From the NCBI RefSeq assembly GCF_001908375.1, contig NZ_CP017242.1, positions 248,001-312,000 of the forward strand: DNA of 64,000 nucleotides, in the 5' to 3' direction. The notes under the pieces are model-generated. The model had not been told where the DNA came from and searched no databases. It was given only the letters and a program-made list of their open reading frames with translations. The DNA is from Rhizobium etli 8C-3 (GTDB lineage Bacteria; Pseudomonadota; Alphaproteobacteria; Rhizobiales; Rhizobiaceae). Both the position numbers and the translations under genes were made by a program. Below are positions 53,342 through 60,520 of the stretch, piece by piece. Positions within the stretch are counted from its first letter, which is position 1. Every line of letters begins with the position of its first letter.

Positions 53342-53443
53342 ATCTTCCAGCTTTTTCGGCTTCGCCTTCCCGTCGCTTCGCTCGAGGGAGTGCAGGCACA
53401 CGGCTTTCCGAAAAAGCTTTCGATAACTACAGTCGTCTTTATC
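53323..53443. repeat. Nested hairpin at T-DNA-2 left end
   Basis: Perfect 22-bp outer arms (53323-53344 with 53422-53443, core GACTGTAGTT) and a perfect 11-bp inner stem (AGCTTTTTCGG at 53349-53359 with CCGAAAAAGCT at 53408-53418). It shares the outer core and CGCTTCGCTCG loop sequence with the hairpin at 42777, but paired positions have changed together. Confidence 0.9.
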
Positions 53444-53473
53444 GGTGCTGAATTAGGTTCGGAACTCGTTAAG

Positions 53474-53572
53474 TCAGAGCCAGAAGATAACGATTGCTGC
53501 GATGCATAAGCTTGAGAAGAAGGCATGAGCGCAGCGGTCGTATCGGGTGTGAATTCGCCGCCAGTCCTTCAG
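53474..53572 (-). mobile_element. IS5-type transposase C-terminal scrap in T-DNA-2
   Basis: Minus-strand reading LKDWRRIHTRYDRCAHAFFS followed by SLCIAAIVIFWL and a stop is the conserved end of IS5-family transposases. It shows bacterial mobile DNA once inserted into the T-DNA unit. Confidence 0.75.
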
Positions 53573-53721
53573 GCCGGAGGAATGGTCCCGAGATCATGCC
53601 GCGGCTGACATGCAACCCCTGGCTTGACTACACGGGTCACTCCCAGGCCGCATGATGCACAGCTTAGCGCCCGTAAGCTGACGTGCTATGTCAGCTGAGC
53701 GATTTATCGGCGGCCACCACT

Positions 53722-53794
53722 ATTAAATGGATACCTCCGCCTCGTCTCGCCGAAATCTTTGCCAGTACATCGCATCGTTTCATCAACTTTCACA
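53722..53794 (+). promoter_or_regulatory. Eukaryote-type promoter/leader of T-DNA-2 gene A
   Basis: TATTAAATGG lies about 70 bases before the ATG, followed by CCTCCGCCTCGTCTCGCC and CATCAACTTTCACAATG. No ribosome-binding site precedes the start. Confidence 0.45.
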
Positions 53795-54439
53795 ATGTCC
53801 GTGGATCGTTACGAAGCCAATACTTCCAGGCCGCGTGATCCGCCTGTCACAATCGAAAACTCTCCAACTGAAGTTAATTCCGCTGAGGATGCGGCAGAGA
53901 CTGTATCCCAACTCAACAGTCCGACCAGGTCGCCAACGCCCTCCATCCGCACGGAGAATGACGATCAAGATAATCCCTTTCATCCTCGCTATACCGGGCC
54001 GCCCCTGTCCGCCTCCCATGCAGCATATCGAGAATGGCACGCTGGACAAGAAACTCGTCATCATCACTATCTCGATCAGTGGCCCGATGCGATGTACACG
54101 GGTTTTCCTGCCGCAGGTTCTCTAATTTCTGAGGCGCCATGCACCTATTGCGTGGCTGCAGGCCTCGGATACTGCCAATTCGCACGAAGGTTGACGGTTC
54201 GTCATCCGCCGCCGCCTTCCAGAGCCGACGAGCAGGATCCGCGTGCGCAGCAAGTGAACGCCCAAATTGCGGTTTACGGCAACAACACGACCATTGTTTA
54301 TGGGGCAGATCGGCCGCCAAACACTACAACGCGACCTAACGCTGACAGGCAGAGGCTGCCTGTGACCAGAGACGACGACGAGGATCTTTGCTACCCGGAG
54401 GAGGATGCCGGGGGACTATTCTCGTGCCTTTTCGGATAG
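53795..54439 (+). CDS. T-DNA-2 gene A, unknown 214-residue protein with CxxC-x7-C motif
   Basis: 214 residues from the ATG at 53795 in CACAATGTC context; an in-frame start at 53759 is less likely. The protein is polar and disordered at first (many Pro/Ser/Thr), then NPFHPRYTGPPLSASHAAYR, then CTYCVAAGLGYC (C-x2-C-x7-C), and an acidic end, DDDEDLCYPEEDAGGLFSCL. The same cysteine spacing recurs in the T-DNA-3 gene at 59398. It may bind zinc. No family recognised. Confidence 0.55.
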   Translation: MSVDRYEANTSRPRDPPVTIENSPTEVNSAEDAAETVSQLNSPTRSPTPSIRTENDDQDNPFHPRYTGPPLSASHAAYREWHAGQETRHHHYLDQWPDAMYTGFPAAGSLISEAPCTYCVAAGLGYCQFARRLTVRHPPPPSRADEQDPRAQQVNAQIAVYGNNTTIVYGADRPPNTTTRPNADRQRLPVTRDDDEDLCYPEEDAGGLFSCLFG

Positions 54440-55035
54440 AAGCATTTGAAATCGTGGTTCAAAGGTCTCAGGCGTATTAAACGCTTCCGTTATGGTAGAT
54501 GGTTGAGCGTATTTAATTCAGTACAGAAGAAGAAGTTAGTTATCCAGTAAAACCCTATTGGGAACCCACCGCAGGACACAGTGATGTTATTCAGCGATTG
54601 CCAAGGACACACGGGTCTCAATGTTTTCGGTTCCATATTTGAATGATCATCTTATCACTGGTGCCCTGAGAGTACCTAGTGCGACCACAGAAGTGTCACA
54701 ATAACGCGCTCACTACGATGGCTCCCGTGCGGACACTATGCACTATGCATAAGTGGATTTCTTCGCAATCGCGGCTGCGAAGATTTGGCTCCTGCAATTC
54801 GCCAACATGACACAGGTGATAGAAGCGCGTGTATTTATTCTATCCTAAACGCACGTTGGTTTTCTTGAAATCAAATAATCAAAAATCCCTGTTGAAGGGT
54901 ATGAACAAAATCCAGCTCGTGAAAACAATAACAGAACAACGTCCCGAGTTGATCGGGCGTTGGAACAATCCAAAAAAATAAATCCTGTCAAACGTGGCTC
55001 TCTCCATAGCCGTTTTGCCTAGTACATTGTACCGG
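54440..55035. other. Non-coding region between the convergent T-DNA-2 genes
   Basis: About 600 bases, AT-richer than the genes, with no convincing frame. It should hold the 3' ends of both genes. I see no clear repeat or structure. Confidence 0.45.
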
Positions 55036-55725
55036 TTAGTCGGTGATGGCTCCCTTGTTGTCTGTGACATATGCCGGCCACCATTGGTGATACCAGTACC
55101 TCAATGTCATCAAAGATAGTAAGTTCTCCGGCAGCCTCTCGCTGGTTACGAGCAGGTCATAGTTGCCCGGATCAATGAGGGGGTCGTTTGGTTTTCCGGC
55201 CTCATCCTGCACAACGATCACAACTCCTTGCATAGCCTTGACTGAGTTGATCAAGGCGGTATCGATACCTTCGAAGCACAGGAGAACAACCAAGTGTTCA
55301 GTGCTACCGTTTGTGAAGCCACGGTTCTTCCACTCTTCCTCCCATTTTTCTTTCGTTGTGCGATTATTTCCGGTGATCGGTTTGCCCTCTTCAAACCAGT
55401 TCGTTGGCATCTCATGGCAACCGATAATGGGAGGTGCGTCTGCGTCAACGATGTTTAGGGGCGTCCCCACAATGTCACAGGCCTCGACAAATACCATGCT
55501 GAAGTTGGGGACGTTTTGGATGGGATAATAGCTCCTTGAACGACGGTACAGTGGCTTGTCTTCTTCTCGAAGTGGCCTGTGATAGTCGGCCATGAGAAAA
55601 AGGTAGGTTGCTGCGGCGAACGCTTTTGCGAGCGAAGGTGGCATGGTCTCGATCCAAAGGCCGTCCACGCCGAGTTCCGCAAGCGCCGCCTTGTATTTTC
55701 CTTCGTTGATAGGGATGACTGGCAT
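55036..55725 (-). CDS. T-DNA-2 gene B, unknown 229-residue protein
   Basis: 229 residues from the ATG at 55725 in CACCCATCATGCC context; a frame to 55842 includes the leader and TATA box. It starts MPVIPINEGKYKAALAELGV, with an acidic-aromatic middle (NWFEEGKPITGNNRTTKEKW) and VVLLCFEGIDTALINSVKAM near the end. It looks like a globular soluble protein. No family recognised. TATAAAA lies about 97 bases upstream in minus sense and a CAT-rich leader follows, so expression in a eukaryote is likely. Confidence 0.55.
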   Translation of the reverse strand: MPVIPINEGKYKAALAELGVDGLWIETMPPSLAKAFAAATYLFLMADYHRPLREEDKPLYRRSRSYYPIQNVPNFSMVFVEACDIVGTPLNIVDADAPPIIGCHEMPTNWFEEGKPITGNNRTTKEKWEEEWKNRGFTNGSTEHLVVLLCFEGIDTALINSVKAMQGVVIVVQDEAGKPNDPLIDPGNYDLLVTSERLPENLLSLMTLRYWYHQWWPAYVTDNKGAITD

Positions 55726-55820
55726 GATGGGTGATGCGATGAGATGTGCTGGACTGAAAACTCTTATTTGCCAGTGGATGAGGGTGTAATGGATCGCGGA
55801 TTGAACTGCTTTTGAACCCA

Positions 55821-55827
55821 TTTTATA
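55821..55827 (-). promoter_or_regulatory. TATA box of T-DNA-2 gene B
   Basis: TATAAAA in minus sense, 97 bases before the ATG; followed by CATCTCATCGCATCACCC just before the start. Confidence 0.55.
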
Positions 55828-56370
55828 CACGGCGAGCACCACTTTATAGCAATTAGCCCACTCCCTTCATCGCTGGCACAGTTTTCTAACAGGCCATCCA
55901 GTTTTGCGTCACGATTACGAAAATCAGGCCACGATGCGAGCCTGGATGCCGTCATATCCGAGAGGGAGGAAGCAAGTGTTACACGCTCTACCAATCAGGG
56001 CATGACAACTGTCGATGCCAATCCGGGCGCTGAAGCGCGGGTTGCACATGGTCCGCAAATTCATATCAATGACGTGGCCCAGCTTGCTGACGTGGCTTTC
56101 GCGTGAGCAGGTTTCTGCGACAAGAGAAATTGGGATCGGCGGTCTGGGCCATGCCTGCGCGCGATCATTCGTCAATTGCCTCCAAGCCCCGCTTTATGCT
56201 GAGACGCCAAGGGCGGCTGAAAGAGGGGTAGGCTCGTATTCGCAAAGAGCGGCAGTCCCATGCGCTTTTGATTGGACGCCACCGGCGGCTCCGAAAAATA
56301 TCGTGATACGCCAAGACTTTTCTGGACGCCGAGAGTTTTTGTCCGGATCGAGTTTAGCCTGAAATAGGGT

Positions 56371-56395
56371 TTGCAGGATATAGGTCGTTGTAAAG
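56371..56395 (+). other. Right border of T-DNA-2
   Basis: Identical to the right border at 47401. It is part of the long duplication and is followed by the same TG-rich overdrive-like stretch (56396-56461). Confidence 0.85.
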
Positions 56396-56461
56396 TGCGT
56401 TCGTAAAAGTGTCTGTTCGTGCGTGTGTACAAAACTTGGTTTGTAAGAATGTGCGTTCGTG
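56396..56461 (+). promoter_or_regulatory. Overdrive-like stretch, second copy
   Basis: Same bases as 47426-47491, just outside the T-DNA-2 right border. Confidence 0.5.
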
Positions 56462-56568
56462 GATCCCCGCCACCAGCGGCAGGACCGCCATCTGGGTGCC
56501 GTGACCTGAGACAGCGGGCCGCGCCGGGCGGCATCTCGCATGGGCCCGAAGGCTTCCCCGAAAACTCG

Positions 56569-57381
56569 CTATCCCTTGACGCTTCCGGCGGCCATGCCGC
56601 GCACGACCGTGCCCTGGACCAGCATGCCGAGGATGATCATCGGCAGCATGATGAGGGTGGCGGCGGCCGTCAGCGCGCCCCACTCGATGCCTTGGAAAGT
56701 GAGGAAGGAGGTGATGGTGACGGGCAGCGTCTGCGTATTGCGGCCGGAGAGCACGAGCGCGATGAAGAACTCGTTCCAGGTGAACAGCACGCACAGGATG
56801 AAGGTCGCCACCAGCCCGCCGCGCACGACCGGCAGGACGATGTGCCAGAAGACCCGCAGCTCGCTTGCGCCATCCATCAGCCCCGCCTCGCGCATTTCCT
56901 TCGGTACCTCCTCGAAGAAGGTGACGAGCAGCGAGATGGCGAAGGGGATATTGATGAACGCATAGATCGCGATCAGTAGCCCATGGGAATTGAGCAAGCC
57001 CAGGCGCATCGAGAGATAGTAGGTCGGGATGACGAACAGGATCACCGGTGCGATGCGCAGCGACAAGACGAAGCCTTCAAGCGAGCGCCGGCGTTCCGGC
57101 CCCTGCTGGACGATCCCGTAGGCCGCAAAGGCGGCGATCGCGATCGCCAGCACGCTCGCCGTGATAGAGATGATCATGCTATTGGCGAAGCCCTTAATGA
57201 AGGCGGGGTTTGTCAGCACCTTGCCGTAATTTTCCAGCGTCGGTGCAAACAGCCAGACCGGCGGCATGGCGAAGGCGTCGCGCAGCGTCTTCAGCGAGGT
57301 CGTGACCACCCAGTAGAGCGGAAACAGCGTCACGAACAGGATCAGCGCGAGGATGAGGTAGAAAAGGATCTTCTTCAACAT
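56569..57381 (-). CDS. MalG-type permease, duplicate
   Basis: 270 residues, same protein as at 47599. Intact, but without its own binding protein or promoter region. It can only be expressed from a chance promoter in the junction. Confidence 0.9.
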   Translation of the reverse strand: MLKKILFYLILALILFVTLFPLYWVVTTSLKTLRDAFAMPPVWLFAPTLENYGKVLTNPAFIKGFANSMIISITASVLAIAIAAFAAYGIVQQGPERRRSLEGFVLSLRIAPVILFVIPTYYLSMRLGLLNSHGLLIAIYAFINIPFAISLLVTFFEEVPKEMREAGLMDGASELRVFWHIVLPVVRGGLVATFILCVLFTWNEFFIALVLSGRNTQTLPVTITSFLTFQGIEWGALTAAATLIMLPMIILGMLVQGTVVRGMAAGSVKG

Positions 57382-58268
57382 CACCGCACTCCCTTCGGCA
57401 TGGCGAAACGATTGAGCAGCATCAGCGCGATATTCGTCACGATGGTGAGGAAGAGCGCGATCGTCATCGCATAGGAAATGTCGAAATTGGTGAAGGCGAC
57501 AGTGTAGCCGTAGAGGTTCTGCGTCTCGGTGGAGAGCGCCGGTCCGCCCTTGGTCATGATGTAGAAGAGGTCGAAGGCCTTGACGCTGTCGATGGCACGG
57601 ATGAGCGCGGCGACCGCGAGCGTCCGGCGCAGCATCGGCAGTATGACGTGCCAGATGATGCGCACCTCGCTGGCGCCATCCATGCGCGCCGCCTCGACCA
57701 GGTCCTTCGGGATGGTCTCGAGCGTCGACATGGCGAGCAGCACGACGAAGGGAGTCCACTGCCAGATGTCGGCGACGAGGACGGCATAAAGCGCCACGTT
57801 CGGATTGCCGAGCCAGTCGACCGGCGCGACGCCGATGGTGGACAGCCAGTAGTTGATCATGCCCGACTGGGCATTGAAGAGGAAGCGCCAGGTCAGGCCG
57901 GCGATGACAGGCGTCATGATCATCGGCACGAGGATAACGGCGCGGACGAATTTCTTTCCTCGGAATTCTTGGTCGAGAAACAGCGCGATCGCGATGCCGA
58001 GAATGACTTCGAACGATGTCGCGAGAACGACGAACAGGACCGTGCGCCAAAGAGCCTGGAGACCGCGCCAGTCAGTTGCGAGGCGCACGAAATTCTGGAA
58101 GCCGACGAACTGCGTACCCTTCGTGGTCATCAGCGAAATATTGTGCAGGCAGAGCCAGATCGCATAGCCGAGCAGCGCGAATGCGGCCAGCGCCAGGAAC
58201 CCGACGACGGGCTGGTAGAACATGCGTGCGTGATTGCGGGAAATATGGTGCATTCCATGCCTCTTCAT
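57381..58268 (-). CDS. MalF-type permease, duplicate
   Basis: 295 residues from the ATG at 58268, identical to the copy at 48411 but for Ile to Val in VLF(I/V)VLATS. The open frame now extends upstream through the fused SGNH fragment to 58379, an artefact of the junction. Confidence 0.9.
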   Translation of the reverse strand: MKRHGMHHISRNHARMFYQPVVGFLALAAFALLGYAIWLCLHNISLMTTKGTQFVGFQNFVRLATDWRGLQALWRTVLFVVLATSFEVILGIAIALFLDQEFRGKKFVRAVILVPMIMTPVIAGLTWRFLFNAQSGMINYWLSTIGVAPVDWLGNPNVALYAVLVADIWQWTPFVVLLAMSTLETIPKDLVEAARMDGASEVRIIWHVILPMLRRTLAVAALIRAIDSVKAFDLFYIMTKGGPALSTETQNLYGYTVAFTNFDISYAMTIALFLTIVTNIALMLLNRFAMPKGVR

Positions 58269-58323
58269 GTGAAAGCTCCCGCCGCGCCTGGGAGGGTGCG
58301 CGACGGGAAGCGCGCTCGGCTCC

Positions 58324-58752
58324 GGGGTCAGCCATCTCATCATCCTGATCGGCATCAACGATATAGTCTGGCCCAACACGGTGCTTGCCGGCGGAAACGA
58401 GGCCGTCGGCGCCGGCGAGATGATCGCCGCCTACCAGCAGCTGATTGCGCGCGCGCGGCTTTCGGGGCTGAAAACGATGCTCTGCACGCTCCTGCCCTTC
58501 GAGGGCACGAACCCGGAATTCCCGAAGGGCGGCTATTACACGAGTGCCAAGGAGCGCATCCGCCAACAGGTCAACCATTATATCCGCAACGACGCCGATG
58601 CCGACGCCACCATGGATTTCGACGCCTTGATGCGCGATCCCGCCCGACCGACACGGCTGAAACCAGACTACGACTGCGGCGACCATATCCACCCGAACGA
58701 CGCCGGCTACCGCGCCATGGCGGAGGCGATCGACCTGTCGTTCCTGGATTAA
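58324..58752 (+). pseudogene. SGNH hydrolase, 3' fragment
   Basis: Carries blocks III to V (GINDIVW, CGDHIHPNDAGYR) but lacks the nucleophile Ser of block I. It is a remnant left by the duplication and deletion. Confidence 0.9.
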
Positions 58753-58801
58753 CCGGCTTGCCGGTTACGAGGGCGAAACCATCGCTATCGTAATCGGTCT
58801 T

Positions 58802-58829
58802 GAGCATTTCGCTGGGAGCATTTCGCTGG
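58802..58829 (+). repeat. Tandem 14-bp repeat abutting the T-DNA-3 left border
   Basis: GAGCATTTCGCTGG occurs twice in direct succession; the second copy supplies the first three bases (TGG) of the border. It is absent from the T-DNA-2 flank, so it arose when this left end was made. Confidence 0.85.
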
Positions 58830-58851
58830 CAGGATATATACCGATGTAAAC
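58827..58851 (+). other. Left border of T-DNA-3 (full consensus)
   Basis: TGGCAGGATATAT, six variable bases, GTAAAC: a perfect match to the 25-bp T-DNA border consensus. The telomeric tract begins four bases after it. Confidence 0.95.
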
Positions 58852-58855
58852 ATCT

Positions 58856-58889
58856 CCTAACCCTAACCCTAACCCTAACCCTAACCCTA
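58856..58889 (+). repeat. Telomere-type (CCCTAA)n tract
   Basis: 34 bp: CCTAA, four full CCCTAA units and CCCTA, with no interruption. On the minus strand this is (TTAGGG)n, the telomere repeat of most filamentous fungi and animals; plants have TTTAGGG. Read inward from the left border it has the orientation of a chromosome left end, and the T-strand (minus) would carry the G-rich strand near its 3' end. Confidence 0.97.
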
Positions 58890-59397
58890 TGTTCATTTTA
58901 CTGATGGAGGATCAGGAGCTTGGTTCACGAAGTGGAAACGGTTGGTGTCAGGAGACGTGAAGCTCTCGCGCAGGACTTAGTGAAGAACAAAAGTGGGGAA
59001 CTTGGCATGCAACCATCACAGCTCGTATATGCACGCAGTTCCAGCAGGACCGGATCGGCATTCTGGAGCTGACACGTCCCATGGCAAAAAATGCCGCATG
59101 ACCTGATGCCAAGATAATCTGCAACGTGGCGTTTTCTGATAGGTGCGTTGATCGGGTGCAACTACCACAAGTGCAGATGACACGTATGTCGGCTTGGCAC
59201 ATCAGCTGCATCTGCCTGAAGATGCCGTCTCATCCGGAATTGCCTCTTAGCGATCCAAGAATATCTACCTGACGCTCCTAAGACTTTCGAACACCTTCAA
59301 GCACCATCCATCTTCACTTTTAACATCCTGACATCATAGCCAACCTACCATTTCAATCAAATTCGCAACTTTACACGCTCACACCCCACTGCCCGTC
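58890..59397. other. Region between telomeric tract and T-DNA-3 gene A
   Basis: About 500 bases with no convincing gene. The last 100 bases are rich in C, A and T (CACGCTCACACCCCACTGCC just before the ATG), like a fungal 5' leader. No clear TATA box was found. Confidence 0.45.
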
Positions 59398-59904
59398 ATG
59401 CAAAGATACGCTGACGCCGAAAACGACTGGTCCGAGAGCCAAGATGAATGTGACTACTGCCTCGCACATGGCCAGAAGGCATGCTATGTCCATGATTTCG
59501 ACCACGTTACCGACATGGAACCGGAGTTCGGAGCCTTCTCCACTCATTCTCCATCCTCGGCGTCTACGCTTCCTCCACGAAAGCGGGGCGAGAGCGGGAT
59601 CAAGCCACCGGTCATCGACTTGACGGCCCAAGATACCAACGACAACGAGCAAGGCGCTCAGAAGAAGCTCGTGGATGCATTGAAGGTCATAGGGCGAGAG
59701 CAGGACCGGAAGCCAATTGCTTTCGAAATCACCCTTGATAATCTCACGACGCAGCAGAAGAAGATCATGGAGAAGATGAAAGTTGATATGGATTATTCGG
59801 GCACACAAAAGATACGGTGTGACTTGAGTGTGATTAGAAGATGTACCGATCTGGGGATCAAGGTGACTGTTCACTCCTGCTCGGGGGGGATGGTTTCTCA
59901 ATAA
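59398..59904 (+). CDS. T-DNA-3 gene A, unknown 168-residue protein with CxxC-x7-C motif
   Basis: 168 residues: MQRYADAENDWSESQDE, then CDYCLAHGQKAC (C-x2-C-x7-C, the same spacing as in T-DNA-2 gene A), a Ser/Pro-rich stretch with PPRKRGESG (possible nuclear signal), VIDLTAQD (like a SUMO-interacting motif), and a helical C-terminal half (LTTQQKKIMEKMKVDMDYSG). No bacterial ribosome-binding site. It could be a small nuclear protein acting in the recipient. No family recognised. Confidence 0.55.
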   Translation: MQRYADAENDWSESQDECDYCLAHGQKACYVHDFDHVTDMEPEFGAFSTHSPSSASTLPPRKRGESGIKPPVIDLTAQDTNDNEQGAQKKLVDALKVIGREQDRKPIAFEITLDNLTTQQKKIMEKMKVDMDYSGTQKIRCDLSVIRRCTDLGIKVTVHSCSGGMVSQ

Positions 59905-60520
59905 GATTTATAAGCTGTTGCGTGTCCAAATTAGTCGATCAGAGGAGAGTTTCGAATTGATTAATTACAATTTTGAAAATTTTACATGAAATGAGGAAAT
60001 TGCATGAAATGCGCTGGCGAAGCAAAGGACAGCCACTTATGCGAGATATGCAGAATAAAGGCGGCCAGTCTATTTGATTAGCTCTTAAGCAAAGCCCATC
60101 TCCCTGACGTCAGATCACTGACCCCGTTCGGGAGCTCTTCTACAGTAACATACCCCGAAATAGAACTGGTTTTTTTGTTTCGGAAATTGTTGTGTGCATG
60201 CTTCTCGGTTGCACTCAAGAAAATGGGCGACAGAAAATGTGTTGACTGAGCAAAAATACTCAGCCGGCCGGAGCCGATTTTTTATTTTCTAGTTTTTTGC
60301 TAATTTCTTGATTTTAAAGCGTCTGGATCGGTCTGAACCAAGTCAATTTAATGTGGGGCTGGTTTCAGCCAAGGCGCTAGAGCCACACTAGTTAGGTACA
60401 AGAGTGCGCCACACGCTTCCCGATAAGCGAGAAGCCACAGGGCGTTTCGAAGAAAACCACTATCTCTCACTCCTTCCATTCCGTCGCGAGGCGCGGGCAT
60501 GGGACATGTCCGAAAGCCGC
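59905..60520. other. Non-coding region between the convergent T-DNA-3 genes
   Basis: About 615 bases, AT-rich, with T-runs (TTTTTTGTTTCGG and TTTTTTATTTTCTAG) and no plausible gene. Likely the 3' flanks of both genes. Confidence 0.45.

Larger units (their letters stand above)
53320..56373. mobile_element. T-DNA-2 (border-delimited unit)
   Basis: About 3.05 kb between the left border-like site at 53317 and the right border at 56371, in the same orientation. It holds an IS5 scrap, a 214-residue gene (plus) and a 229-residue gene (minus), both with eukaryote-type leaders. Its last 290 bp are shared with T-DNA-1. Confidence 0.65.
56084..58315. repeat. Long direct repeat, copy 2
   Basis: Copy of 47114-49345. 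It joins directly to the SGNH 3' copy through CGCGCTCGGCT, which is nearly shared with the original at 52814-52822. The binding protein, ROK gene and 5' part of the SGNH gene have been lost at this junction. Confidence 0.95.

Noticed and set aside
58269..58379. Extended N-terminus of the duplicated MalF permease
   Set aside because: It is only the out-of-frame antisense of the fused SGNH fragment created by the junction.
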